Positions 26,649 to 35,506 are shown, counted from the first letter of the stretch. The stretch is 64,000 nucleotides of DNA from Amycolatopsis mediterranei (GCF_026017845.1 NZ_CP100416.1:4633667-4697666); one strand, 5' to 3'. Numbers and translations: made by a program. Notes: a model not told the origin generated them from the sequence alone.

Positions 26649-26690
26649 GCGAGTGACTCGTCCGCGAAGCTTCGCGGGCGAGTCACTCGC
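26649..26690. terminator. 42-nt self-complementary terminator overlapping a stop codon
   Basis: Bases 26649 to 26690 fold onto themselves without a mismatch except one G-T pair, centred on AAGCTT. The arms are GCGAGTGACTCG and CGAGTCACTCGC plus the inner CCGCGAAG. It follows the xylanase stop. It includes the last codons and stop of the convergent PucR-type gene, and so works for both. Confidence 0.82.
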
Positions 26691-27885
26691 GGCGCAGGTG
26701 GTCGTGGGCCAGCAAGGCCAGCCGGCAGCACAGCTGGTGGCGGTCGTCTTCCAGGGACGCCCCGGTCAGCTGCTCGAGTTTGCGCAGCCGGTTGAGCACC
26801 GTGTTGCGGTGGCAGTACAGCAGTTCGCCCGCGCGGGTGGGGGAGCGGTCCGCGCCGAACCAGGCCCGCAGGGTGTCCAGCAGGACCTGGCGCTCCTCGT
26901 CTTCGAGGTCCAGGACGCGGCCCAGGGTCCGGGCCGCCAGCCGGTGGGCCAGCCGCGGGCTGGCGACGACCAGTGCCTCGGGCAGCCGGTCGTCGAGCAC
27001 GGCGAGGCCCGGCACGTCCGGGGCCTGCGTGTGCAGCGCGATTTCCGCCAGCTGGTAGGCGATGCCGATCTCGGCCAGGCCGTCGACCTCGCCGGACAGG
27101 GCCGCCCGGTGGCGCAGGTGAGGGGCCAGGAGGCCGGCCAGCCGGTCGGCGGTGTGCCCGCCCAGCTCCACCAGCCACACCACCCGGTCCCGGTAGGGCG
27201 CCACGACCACGCGCACCCCGAGCGCCGCCAGCTCGGGCACGGGCCCCATCTCCTCGGCCGTCAGATCGCAGACCACCAGGACCACGACGTACCGGCCGTG
27301 CCCGGGCAGGCCGAGGTCGGCCTCGGCGTCCGCGGCCACGGCCGGGTCGACGCCCCGGCCCTCGACGAGCACCCGGACCAGCCGCTCCCGGCGCCGGTTC
27401 ACCCGGGTCTGCAGCTGGATCTCGCGCGAGCGGTACCCCTCGACCATCGCCGTCGAGACGCGGTCGGTCGCCTGCCACAGCACCATCACGCTGTCGACGA
27501 ACTCGGCCAGCTCGTCCGGTGACCGGCGGCGGGCCGCGGCCAGCAGCATCTCCCACAGCAGCTCGGTGCCCAGCCGGAACAGGTGCAGCACCGCCTCCAG
27601 GGGCACGCCCTGTTCGGCGCGGCGGCGGCCGGTGGCCAGCGGGGCCGCGATCCAGTCGGCCCGCGTTTCGAACCCGTCGGTCATCAGGACCAGCGCGCTG
27701 CGGGCGTTGTCCATGAACGACTGCCGCATGTCCGCGGGCGCCACCCAGTCCCCGCGCGCGTAGAACGTCTTCTCCTCGACCACACCCCGCTCGGTCAGCC
27801 GGTCGGCGAACGACGGCAGCTCGGTGAGCACGACGGCGGCCACCTCGCGGATGACCCTCCTGGACGCGTGCGGGTGCCCCGGCAT
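26683..27885 (-). CDS. PucR-type helix-turn-helix regulator
   Basis: About 400 residues. The N-terminal all-helical RsbRD-like region (LPSFADRLTERGVVEEKTFYARGDW) is followed by a GGDEF-like regulator fold (about 170-300). The C-terminal PucR HTH_30 is VLLDTLRAWFGADRSPTRAGEL, then CHRNTVLNRLRKLEQLTG. No sensor of known type is attached. The ATG at 27885 was chosen because upstream residues are low-complexity; the frame runs to 27966. It is divergent from the SARP-boxed operon at 28059, so it could regulate that operon. The effector is unknown. Confidence 0.87.
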   Translation of the reverse strand: MPGHPHASRRVIREVAAVVLTELPSFADRLTERGVVEEKTFYARGDWVAPADMRQSFMDNARSALVLMTDGFETRADWIAAPLATGRRRAEQGVPLEAVLHLFRLGTELLWEMLLAAARRRSPDELAEFVDSVMVLWQATDRVSTAMVEGYRSREIQLQTRVNRRRERLVRVLVEGRGVDPAVAADAEADLGLPGHGRYVVVLVVCDLTAEEMGPVPELAALGVRVVVAPYRDRVVWLVELGGHTADRLAGLLAPHLRHRAALSGEVDGLAEIGIAYQLAEIALHTQAPDVPGLAVLDDRLPEALVVASPRLAHRLAARTLGRVLDLEDEERQVLLDTLRAWFGADRSPTRAGELLYCHRNTVLNRLRKLEQLTGASLEDDRHQLCCRLALLAHDHLRRE

Positions 27886-27968
27886 CCGCCGACCATAGCC
27901 CGGCGGGTGGGCCGGTGCCGCGAACCGGTTGTGCACGGCGCACAGCCGGGCCGGAATCCGGGCCACCC

Positions 27969-28000
27969 GTCAGCTGTCGGTCAGCGCCCGTTGCCAGCCT
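27969..28000 (+). promoter_or_regulatory. SARP-type direct repeats ahead of the ACP-KS-Ole operon
   Basis: GTCAGCT (27969-27975) and GTCAGCG (27980-27986) are repeated with exactly 11-bp spacing. Eight bases later comes CAGCCT, a weak -10-like hexamer. Eleven-bp direct heptamers ending 8 bp before the -10 are the known design of SARP operators. Two better examples with the same heptamer occur at 45745 and 54441. A third unit here is degenerate. Confidence 0.6.
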
Positions 28001-28058
28001 GCTCGAGGTGGCCATCCGGCCCGGTACCCCCGCCCCGAACACCCGTGAGAGGTAACTC

Positions 28059-28316
28059 GTGAGCCCTTCGGACGACGTCGAGCGCACCCTGGTCCAGCTG
28101 ATCGCGAAGGTGTCCGGCACCGACCCGGTGGCGCTGTCCGCCGGCCGCCCGCTGACCGGGCTGTCGCTGCGCGACGAACTGGACATCGACTCGCTGGCCA
28201 TGGTCGAGCTGACCGACGAGATCGAGAACAACTACGGCCTGACGATCCCCGAGGACGGCCTGCACCGGCTGCAGACCTTCGGCGACGTCGCCGACTACCT
28301 GCGCGCCGCGGCGTGA
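28059..28316 (+). CDS. Acyl carrier protein
   Basis: An 85-residue discrete ACP. The phosphopantetheine Ser is residue 45 in ELDIDSLAMVEL. Helix 1 (VERTLVQLIAKVSG) and helix 3 (GDVADYLRAAA) are as in FabC-like proteins. It starts at GTG behind GAGAGG. It is the first gene of a seven-gene operon, with its stop overlapping the start of the ketosynthase (GTGA). It would hold the growing or finished acyl chain as a thioester. A separate ACP in a secondary-metabolite operon indicates a dedicated, not primary, fatty acid or polyketide line. Confidence 0.92.
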   Translation: MSPSDDVERTLVQLIAKVSGTDPVALSAGRPLTGLSLRDELDIDSLAMVELTDEIENNYGLTIPEDGLHRLQTFGDVADYLRAAA

Positions 28317-29560
28317 ACAGCTCGCCGCGCACCGGCGTCGAGGTGGTGGTCACCGGCGTCGGCGCGACCACACCGCTGGGCGGCGACGTGGCCACCACCT
28401 GGCGGGGGCTGCTCGACGGACGGCCCGGGGTGTCCACCTTGGACACCGAGTGGACGCGCGAGTACCGGTTCCCGGTGCGCATCGCCGCGCGGCTCGCCGT
28501 CGAACCCGACGGGGAACTGGACTACGTCGAGCTCAAGCGCATGGACCGGGCCGAACAGCTGGCCGTGGTCGCGTCCCGGCAGGCGTGCCGGGACGCGGAC
28601 CTGGCCGAGGACACGGTGGATCCCGTGCGCTGCGGCGTGGTGATCGGCACCGGGATCGGCGGCGCGACGACGCTGGTCACCCAGCACGACGCGCTGCGGG
28701 AGCGGGGGCTGCGGGCGGTGTCGCCGCAGCTGATCCCGATGGTCATGCCCAACGGCCCGGCCGCGCTGGTCGGCCTCGCGCTGCGGGCGCGGGCCGGGGT
28801 GCACGCCCCGATGTCGGCGTGCGCGTCCGGGGCCGAGGCGATCGCCTGGGCGTGGCGGATGATCGTGGCGGGGGAGGCCGACGTCGTGGTCGCGGGCGGC
28901 ACGGACGCCTGCATCACGCCCGCCATCATGGCGGGGTTCACCCGGGCGCGGTCGATGAGCACCCGCAACGCCAGTCCCGAGACGGCATCCCGCCCGTTCG
29001 ACGCGGGCCGGGACGGTTTCGTGCTGGGGGAGGGGGCGGGCATCCTGGTGCTGGAGCGCGCGGACTTCGCCGCGGCGCGCGGCGCGAAGGCGTACGGCAG
29101 GCTCGCCGGCGTGGGTATGAGCAACGACGCCCACCACATCACCGCGCCGGACCCCGACGGCGCCGGGCAGGGCACCGCCATCACCACGGCGCTGCGCCGC
29201 GCGGGACTCGCGGCCGCCGACATCGGCCACGTGAACGCGCACGCGACGTCGACGCCGCTGGGGGATCTCACCGAGAGCGCCACGATCCGGCGCGTGCTCG
29301 GCGACGGGCCGGTGGTCACCGCGCCGAAGGGGGCGCTGGGGCACCTGCTCGGCGGCTCCGGCGCGGTCGAAGCCATCGCGACCGTGCTGTCGGTCCGGGA
29401 CGGCCTGGTCCCGCCCACGGCCAACCTCGACACGCTCGACGACCGCATCGGCCTCGACGTCGTGGCCGGCGAGCCCCGCCGCGTCACGCTCACCGCGGCG
29501 ATCAGCAACTCGTTCGGCTTCGGCGGGCACAACGTGACGCTGGCGTTCGCCGGTGTCTAG
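28313..29560 (+). CDS. FabF-like beta-ketoacyl-ACP synthase
   Basis: A 415-residue condensing enzyme of the KAS II type. The active Cys is residue 170 in MSACASGAEA, the first His is in NAHATSTPLGD, and the second His is in APKGALGHLLGGSGAVE. All three members of the C-H-H triad are present, so it should be able to extend an acyl-ACP by two carbons. The entry VVVTGVGATTPLGG is family-typical. The operon has one KS and no chain-length-factor partner, which argues against a classical type II polyketide. It may supply a modified chain to the OleA-like enzyme next to it. Confidence 0.93.
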   Translation: MNSSPRTGVEVVVTGVGATTPLGGDVATTWRGLLDGRPGVSTLDTEWTREYRFPVRIAARLAVEPDGELDYVELKRMDRAEQLAVVASRQACRDADLAEDTVDPVRCGVVIGTGIGGATTLVTQHDALRERGLRAVSPQLIPMVMPNGPAALVGLALRARAGVHAPMSACASGAEAIAWAWRMIVAGEADVVVAGGTDACITPAIMAGFTRARSMSTRNASPETASRPFDAGRDGFVLGEGAGILVLERADFAAARGAKAYGRLAGVGMSNDAHHITAPDPDGAGQGTAITTALRRAGLAAADIGHVNAHATSTPLGDLTESATIRRVLGDGPVVTAPKGALGHLLGGSGAVEAIATVLSVRDGLVPPTANLDTLDDRIGLDVVAGEPRRVTLTAAISNSFGFGGHNVTLAFAGV

Positions 29561-29573
29561 AAAGGACGGTGTC

Positions 29574-30584
29574 ATGCACGTGGCGATCGGCGGGGTGTCC
29601 GCCTACCTGCCCCCGGCTCTGGTCACCGACCGCGAGATCGAGGCCCGCATCGACCGCGAGAGCCCGGGCTTCACGCCCCGGCCGGGGGCGATCCGCAAGC
29701 TCAGCGGGATCAAGACCCGGCACCGCGCCGCTACCGGGGAGCTCGCCTCCGACCTCGCCGTGGCCGCGGCCGCGAAACTGCTGTCCGGCGCGGGCTTGGG
29801 TGCGCACGACGTGGACCTGCTCGTGTTCGCGTCCGCCTCCCAGGACCTCATCGAACCGGCCACAGCGCACGTCGTGGCCGCGAAGCTCGGCGCGTCCTGC
29901 CCGGTGTTCGACGTCAAGAACGCCTGCAACAGCTTCCTCAACGGGATGCAGGTCGCCGAAGCGCTCATCCGCTCCGGGCAGTACCGCCGCGTCCTGGTGT
30001 GCACCGGCGAGACCGGCTCCCGGGTGGTCCGGTGGTCGGTCGCCGACCGCGAGCAGTTCGTGGACTCCCTCGCCGGGTACACCCTGTCCGACGCCGGTGC
30101 GGCGATGCTGCTGGAAGCCTCGGCCGCACCGGGCCTGTTCCACCGGGACTTCTCGGCCGATTCGTCCTGCTGGGACGTCGCCTCGATTCCGGGGCACGGC
30201 GGCGCGAACTCCCGTGACCCGGTCACCGACGGCTACCTGACGGGCGACGGCCGCACCCTGATGGAGTCCGTCGTGCGCGGCATCCGGCCGCAGCTGGACG
30301 CGGCACTGGCCCGCACCGGCCTGAGCCGGGACGACTTCGCGCTGTTCTGCGTGCACCAGGTCGGTGTGCCGCACCTGCGGGCGTTCCTGGACTGCAGCGG
30401 GGTGCCCGAAGACAAGCTCGTCGTGACGATCGCCGAGCACGGCAACGTCGCTTCGTGCAGCCTGCCGCTGCAGCTGAGCCTGGCGCTGGAGTCGGGCCGG
30501 TGCGGGCCGGGCGACAAGGTCGCGTTCATCGGGCTGGCCGGGGGCGTCAGCGTCGGCACGGTGTTCGCGGAGCTGCCGTCATGA
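29574..30584 (+). CDS. OleA-like / KAS III-like thiolase-fold condensing enzyme
   Basis: A 336-residue enzyme with Cys118 in FDVKNACNSFLNGMQVA, His261 in FCVHQVGVPH and Asn291 in EHGNVASCSLPL. By recall it resembles OleA more than FabH. Shared traits are the FDVxNACxxFxNGMxVA block, the SQDLIEPATAHVVAAKLG stretch and the CTGETGSRVV loop. OleA joins two acyl-thioesters head to head by a non-decarboxylative Claisen condensation to a 2-alkyl-3-keto acid. The ATG follows AAAGGACGG. Its stop overlaps the GT2 start. OleC- and OleD-like genes downstream support the assignment; a FabH-like priming role remains possible. Confidence 0.8.
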   Translation: MHVAIGGVSAYLPPALVTDREIEARIDRESPGFTPRPGAIRKLSGIKTRHRAATGELASDLAVAAAAKLLSGAGLGAHDVDLLVFASASQDLIEPATAHVVAAKLGASCPVFDVKNACNSFLNGMQVAEALIRSGQYRRVLVCTGETGSRVVRWSVADREQFVDSLAGYTLSDAGAAMLLEASAAPGLFHRDFSADSSCWDVASIPGHGGANSRDPVTDGYLTGDGRTLMESVVRGIRPQLDAALARTGLSRDDFALFCVHQVGVPHLRAFLDCSGVPEDKLVVTIAEHGNVASCSLPLQLSLALESGRCGPGDKVAFIGLAGGVSVGTVFAELPS

Positions 30585-31339
30585 CCGGGCGGCTGTGGGT
30601 GATCATCCCCGCGTACAACGAGGAAAAGTGGATCGAGGGACCGCTGCGGTCGCTCGCCGCCCAGCGTTTCCGTGACTTCACCGTGCTGGTGGTGGACAAC
30701 GCGAGCACGGACGCCACGGCCGACGTCGTCCGCGCCTTCGCCGCCGCGCACCCCGAGATGGACGTGCGGGTGATCGGCGAGCGGCAGAAGGGCACCGGCG
30801 CGGCCTGTGACACCGGGATGCGCCAGGCCATCGAAAACGGGGCCACCCACCTGGCCCGGACCGACGCCGACTGCCTCGTCGCTCCACAGTGGACCGAAGC
30901 GGTCATGCGGGGCTTCGCGTCCGGGCTGGAGCTGATCGGGGGCCGGTTCAAGGCACGCACCGACGACTTCGCCGTGCCACGGACCGAGCGGGCCGTGCTG
31001 GCGTTCCTGGTCGGGTTCGGCGGGTACGCCGCGCGGTTCCGCCGCGCCAACCGCGGGCCGGAGTACCTCGGGCCGTACCTGTTGTGCGCGGGCGGGAACA
31101 CGGCCATCACCGCAAGCCTGTACGAGCGGTGCGGCGGCTATCCGCGGTCCTGCATCGAAGAGGACCACGAGGACCGGACGCTGGTGAACCGCGTCCGGTG
31201 CGTCACCCGGGCCTACGGGCGGCGGCGGGACATGGTCGTCTACTGGTCGCAGCGGCGGACCAAGGCGTGGGGCATCCGCAACACCTTCGCCTGGTACACC
31301 AGCCACGGCTACCGCGGCGAAACGGTGGACGTCCGATGA
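30581..31339 (+). CDS. Family 2 glycosyltransferase
   Basis: A 252-residue GT-A fold enzyme. The entry is LWVIIPAYNEEKWIEGPL, the nucleotide-binding stretch is VLVVDNASTDATADVV, and the metal-binding DxD lies in LARTDADCLV. An EEDHEDRTL loop stands where GT2 enzymes keep the catalytic acid. No membrane segment is seen. Start and stop overlap both neighbours (ATGA), so it belongs to the biosynthetic operon. A sugar donor and acceptor cannot be read. A glycosylated lipid or an odd non-sugar role is possible. Confidence 0.85.
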   Translation: MTGRLWVIIPAYNEEKWIEGPLRSLAAQRFRDFTVLVVDNASTDATADVVRAFAAAHPEMDVRVIGERQKGTGAACDTGMRQAIENGATHLARTDADCLVAPQWTEAVMRGFASGLELIGGRFKARTDDFAVPRTERAVLAFLVGFGGYAARFRRANRGPEYLGPYLLCAGGNTAITASLYERCGGYPRSCIEEDHEDRTLVNRVRCVTRAYGRRRDMVVYWSQRRTKAWGIRNTFAWYTSHGYRGETVDVR

Positions 31340-32517
31340 AGGCGGCCGCGCACGAGCTGCGGCTCCAACTGGCGGCGCACCCGCTCGCGTACCCGGTGGT
31401 CCGCGTCCTCGGCCGGCTCGGCCCCGCGGTGCGGGTGCCCGGGCTCGGGGTCGTCGTGAACGAGGCGGCGGCCGCCCGGGAAGTGCTGACCGACACCGAG
31501 ACCTTCCGCAGCGGCGGCGGCACCGAAGCGGACCTGTGGACCCCGGTCTTCGGCCCGTCGATGCTGGTCAACATGGACGGCCCGGAGCACCGGGCCATGC
31601 GGCGCAAGCTCGCCGAGTTCTTCACGCCGGCCTACGTCCGCCAGCTGGTCGACGCGGCGTGCACGGAACCGCTGGCCCGGACGGCCGAGGCCCTGCGCGC
31701 CGGCCGTCCGGTGGATGTCGTGCGGACGACGAAGATCGTCGCCGGGGCGGTGACCAGTGCACTGGTCGGGTTCACCGTGACCGGGTCCACGGCGGAGCGG
31801 GAGGCGGCGTACCTGCGGATGACCGGCCAGGCCACCGCGATCATCGGCCTGGTCAAGCTGGGCAAGCTCAGCCTGAGCGACCGGCAGATCGCCCGGGCCC
31901 GTGCGATCGTCGCGGAGATCGGCGCGACCACATCGCTCGCGTGGGAAAAGGGCGACGAAACCACCGCGGTCGGGCGGATGCGCAGTTTCGGGCTCACCGA
32001 AGACGAGGCCCGGGGGCTCGCCTCGGCGTTCCTGATCGCGGGCACCGAGACGATCACCAGCCTGCTGCCCCGGATGGTCGCGGTGCTCCACGACCACGGT
32101 GCGCTGGCCGGGGTCGCCGCCGCGTACCGCGATGGCGACACCCGGCCGATGGAGGCCGCGATCCACGAAACGGCCCGCCTGATCACCCCGGCGCCGATCA
32201 TCCTGCGCAACGCCGTCCGGTCGGGGCGGATCGGCGGGGTCGCCGTGCGCGCGGGGGACCGGGTCGTTTTGTCGACTCTCAACTGCGCCCGGGCGCACGG
32301 CCGGTTCGACCTCGCCCGCCCGCACCCGCCGGAGCTGCGGCGGCTGTGGTTCGGGGCGGGGCCGCACTTCTGCCTCGGCTACCCGCTGGCCATGGCCGAG
32401 ATCCACGCCATCCTCGGCACCCTGGCCGGCCCCGCGGCGCTGCGGATCACCGCACGCCGCGCGGCACCCGGGGTGCTCTTCCCCGCCTACCGGCGCCTGG
32501 AGGTCAGCCGCGCATGA
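31336..32517 (+). CDS. Cytochrome P450
   Basis: A 393-residue soluble bacterial P450. The heme-ligand Cys346 lies in FGAGPHFCLGYPLAMAEI, the I-helix oxygen pocket is IAGTETITS, and the ExxR motif is ETAR in IHETARLI. The C-helix MDGPEHRAMRRKLAEFF is typical. It needs separate ferredoxin and reductase, which are not in this window. It is coupled to both neighbours by ATGA. It would hydroxylate or desaturate the acyl product of the cluster. Confidence 0.92.
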   Translation: MKAAAHELRLQLAAHPLAYPVVRVLGRLGPAVRVPGLGVVVNEAAAAREVLTDTETFRSGGGTEADLWTPVFGPSMLVNMDGPEHRAMRRKLAEFFTPAYVRQLVDAACTEPLARTAEALRAGRPVDVVRTTKIVAGAVTSALVGFTVTGSTAEREAAYLRMTGQATAIIGLVKLGKLSLSDRQIARARAIVAEIGATTSLAWEKGDETTAVGRMRSFGLTEDEARGLASAFLIAGTETITSLLPRMVAVLHDHGALAGVAAAYRDGDTRPMEAAIHETARLITPAPIILRNAVRSGRIGGVAVRAGDRVVLSTLNCARAHGRFDLARPHPPELRRLWFGAGPHFCLGYPLAMAEIHAILGTLAGPAALRITARRAAPGVLFPAYRRLEVSRA

Positions 32518-34052
32518 ACGATTTCGTGACCCGATTCCTGAGCACCGCCGGGCAGCGGCCCGGCGACGTCGCCGTCATCGATCCGGACGGCCGCACGACG
32601 ACCTTCGGCGAACTGCGCCGCCTCGCCCTCGAGGTCGGCGCCGGGCTGCGGGCCGAGGGCCTCGAGCCCGGCGACGGCGTGCTGTTCGCCGTCCGGAACT
32701 CGGCCACCGCGCTCGGCCTGTTCCTGGGGGCGCTGCAGGCCGGTGCGGTGCTCGTGTCGGCGGACACGGCGGTCGGCCCGGCCCTGGTGTCGGCGCGGCT
32801 GCGGGCCTGCCGCCCGCGCTGGCTGATCGCGGAGTCGCTGTTCTACACGACCAGCGTGATCGGCCCGGCCCGCACGTTCTGCCGTCGCCGCGGCTGGCCG
32901 GTGCCGGACCTGCGGCAGCCGATCGGCGACCCCGGGATCCGGCACGTCCACATCGGACGCCGGTTGCCCGGGGTGCCGCGCGCGGCCCTGGCCCTCAAGG
33001 ACCTTCTCGGCCGCGCGCCGGGCACGGCCCCGGAACGGGACCCGGACGCACCCGCGCTGATCGTGTTCACCTCGGGCACCACGGAGCAGCCGAAGGGCGT
33101 CGTGCACTCGCTGCGGTCGCTCACCGCGGCGGTGATGATGCTGGGCGAGCACCTGCCGTTCGCGCCCGGGGACGTGATGCACGCCGACGGCATCATGGCC
33201 GGCCTGCCCGCGCTGCTGGGCGGCGCCCGGCTCTCCCTGCCGAAGCCGTCCGCGCCGCCGGGGCGTTTCGCGCGCGACCTCGTGGACCGGCGGGTGACCC
33301 ACGCCTACGGGGTACCGGTGCACCTGGCCGAGGTGTTCGGCGTGTTCCCGCACTGGCCGGAGCACGTCCGCCACCTGGTGATGGGGTCCGCGCCCGCGGC
33401 ACCAGCGGTGCTGCGGCAGGCGATGGCCGCGGTTCCCGCCGGGCAGGTGCTCTCGATCTACGCGATGACCGAAGCGATCCCGCTCGCGGTCGCCCGTGCC
33501 GAGGACAAGCTGGCGCACATCGAGCGGGGGCTCCCGGGCGATCTGCTCGGGACGCCGTCGCCCGGGGTGAGCGTCCGGATCGCCGGTGACGGCGAACTGC
33601 TGGTGTCGGCCCCCAACGCCTGTCTCGGCTACCTCGGTGCGCCGCCGCTGACCGAGCTGGCCACCGGCGACCTGGCCCGGCTGGACGGGGCGGGCCGGAT
33701 CGTCATGACGGGCCGCAAGAAGGACATGCTGATCCGGGGCTCGTACAACATCTACCCGGGGCTGTACGAGCCGTCGATCGCGCTGCTGGCGGGGGTCCGG
33801 GAAGCGGCGATGGTCGGGACGCCCGATCCGCTGACCGGGGACGAGAGCGTGGTGCTGGCGGTCGTGGCCGACGGCGCCGACACCGACCCGGCCCGCCTCG
33901 TCCGGCGGCTCCGCAGGCAGCTGCCCGAGCTGATCGACGCCGAAGCCGTGCCCGACCGCATCGTCGTCCTGCCGGAGCTGCCGCGCTCGGGCCGGTCCCG
34001 CAAGCTCGACCGGAGCCGCCTGCGCGAGCTGATGACCGCGAGCCGGCCGTGA
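32514..34052 (+). CDS. OleC-like AMP-dependent ligase
   Basis: A 512-residue ANL enzyme. The phosphate loop is VFTSGTTEQPKGVVHS, with Glu in place of the usual Gly. The YAMTEAIPLA motif, the TGDLARLD hinge and the GRKKDMLIRGSYNIYPG core follow. The usual A10 lysine is seen as SGRSRKLDRSRL. It sits between a P450 and an OleD-like reductase and downstream of an OleA-like synthase. In Ole pathways the ligase turns a 2-alkyl-3-hydroxy acid into a beta-lactone. By context it is OleC-like; a plain acyl-ACP or acyl-CoA ligase is the alternative. Confidence 0.75.
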   Translation: MNDFVTRFLSTAGQRPGDVAVIDPDGRTTTFGELRRLALEVGAGLRAEGLEPGDGVLFAVRNSATALGLFLGALQAGAVLVSADTAVGPALVSARLRACRPRWLIAESLFYTTSVIGPARTFCRRRGWPVPDLRQPIGDPGIRHVHIGRRLPGVPRAALALKDLLGRAPGTAPERDPDAPALIVFTSGTTEQPKGVVHSLRSLTAAVMMLGEHLPFAPGDVMHADGIMAGLPALLGGARLSLPKPSAPPGRFARDLVDRRVTHAYGVPVHLAEVFGVFPHWPEHVRHLVMGSAPAAPAVLRQAMAAVPAGQVLSIYAMTEAIPLAVARAEDKLAHIERGLPGDLLGTPSPGVSVRIAGDGELLVSAPNACLGYLGAPPLTELATGDLARLDGAGRIVMTGRKKDMLIRGSYNIYPGLYEPSIALLAGVREAAMVGTPDPLTGDESVVLAVVADGADTDPARLVRRLRRQLPELIDAEAVPDRIVVLPELPRSGRSRKLDRSRLRELMTASRP

Positions 34053-34945
34053 GGCTCGCGGTGACCGGCGCGACCGGGTTCGTCGGCGGCGCGGTCTGCC
34101 GGGCCGCCGCGGCCGCGGGCTGGCAGGTGAGCGCCTTCGGCAGGCGCGCCGCGGCGGACGCCCGGCACGTCGGCGGGGCCGCGTACCGGTCGTGGGACGT
34201 CGGGGCGGCCAAGCTCGCCGATCCGCCCGAGGTCGACGCGGTGGTGCACTGCGCGGCGTCGGCGACCGACACCGGCGTGGCCCGCGAGGTGTGGCGGACC
34301 AACCTGCTCGGCACCCACCACGTGCTGGCGTCGTTCCCGGACTGCCGTTTCGTCCACGTCAGCAGCGCCAGCGTGTACGACCCGTACCGGCCGACGGTGC
34401 GGGCGAAGGAACACGAAGCTCCGGTGGACCGGTACCTCAACGCCTACGCGGCCGCCAAGGCCGCGGCCGAACAGCTCGTGCTGGCCATCGCCCGCGACGC
34501 GGTCGTCCTGCGGCCCCACGCCGTCTACGGCCCGGGGGACACGACCCTGCTGCCGAGGCTGCTGCAGAACGTGCGGGGCACCCGGCTGCTGGTTCCCGGC
34601 ACCGGCCGGGTGCTGGTCAGCATGACCGATGTGGACAGCCTGGCCCGCGCTTGCCTGCTCGCCGCGACGGCCGAACCGGGGTGGCCGAACGTGTTCAACA
34701 TCGCCGACAGCGCCCCGGTGACGATCGACTGGGCCCTGCGCGGGCTGCTGGCCTCGGCGGGCGTGCCGGTGCGCCCGGCGTACGTACCGGCCCCCTTGCT
34801 GACCCCGCTCGCCCTGGTGTTCCCGGCCGGCCGCCTGAACCGGTACGTCATCAGCCAGTTCGCGGTGGAGCGCACCTTGGACATCACCGCGGCGATCGAC
34901 CGCCTCGGCTACGAGCCGGCCCCGACGGCGTTCCCGCCGCGGTGA
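34049..34945 (+). CDS. OleD-like NAD(P)-dependent reductase
   Basis: A 298-residue extended-SDR protein of the 3-beta-HSD/epimerase type. The cofactor motif is VTGATGFVGGAVC, the active-site Ser is in HVSSASVYD, the Tyr-Lys pair is in YAAAKAAAEQLV, and the substrate-loop RPHAVYGPGD follows. OleD reduces 2-alkyl-3-keto acids from OleA to the hydroxy acid used by OleC. The order A - C - D here fits. It starts at GTG, overlapping the ligase stop. No alpha/beta hydrolase OleB follows; the next sequence is an IS481 relic. Confidence 0.78.
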   Translation: MRLAVTGATGFVGGAVCRAAAAAGWQVSAFGRRAAADARHVGGAAYRSWDVGAAKLADPPEVDAVVHCAASATDTGVAREVWRTNLLGTHHVLASFPDCRFVHVSSASVYDPYRPTVRAKEHEAPVDRYLNAYAAAKAAAEQLVLAIARDAVVLRPHAVYGPGDTTLLPRLLQNVRGTRLLVPGTGRVLVSMTDVDSLARACLLAATAEPGWPNVFNIADSAPVTIDWALRGLLASAGVPVRPAYVPAPLLTPLALVFPAGRLNRYVISQFAVERTLDITAAIDRLGYEPAPTAFPPR

Positions 34946-35028
34946 GGCGCGCCGGGCGGGCACGCGGGCCTGGCTGTGGTGCCCGGGGAGGTCGCGATCG
35001 TGGCGACACGTGCCGGCCGCACACCAGC

Positions 35029-35212
35029 CGCAACCAGCTTCCCGGCAGGACCGAACGGCGGATCATCAAGGTCCGGGTGATCCGCAGGTAGGGACCCGCG
35101 CGGATCGCCTACCTGCTCCGGCTCAATCCCTGCACGGTCCACCGGCCGGCCAGTCCGCCGCTACGAACACGACGCACCCGGCGACCTGGTGCACGTGGAC
35201 ATCAAGAAACTG
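35029..35212 (+). pseudogene. IS481-family transposase relic
   Basis: The first part reads RTERRIIKVRVIRR, then TAG where IS481 relatives have Trp, then GPARIAYLLRLNPCTVHR in the same frame. A frame change and loss of about 25 codons follow, then RYEHDAPGDLVHVDIKKL with the first catalytic Asp region. Only a central slice of a transposase of about 320 residues remains. It marks past insertion at the end of the Ole-like operon. The rest of the gap from 34946 to 35506 holds no gene I can support. Confidence 0.8.
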
Positions 35213-35506
35213 CGCAACAGACCAACCAGCCGCGTCCCCGACCTCACAGGGGCACTACACCCAGGCCTGCCGCCGCGAACTCGCCGGCATCACGGGCGCC
35301 GAGCCGGGAACGTGGACCGCCGAGCGGTCCCGGTGGAGGGCGCGACCCCCAACGACGCGCCCGCCACCGGGTCGCCCCGGCAGTTCCCCTCGGTCACCGT
35401 GCCCCTAGGGTTCCCGACGCCGTCCTCGTTTCGTCCTCGCGCCGGCATTCGCCGCTCCACCTGCGCGTTTCGAAGCCGGGCCTGCCTTGACGACCAGGGG
35501 GTTGCG

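Noticed and set aside
35189..35506. N-terminal extension of the SARP-NACHT gene back to 35189
   Set aside because: The extension begins inside the IS481 relic and contains no SARP-type sequence; the winged helix begins right at the ATG at 35507 behind AGGGGG.
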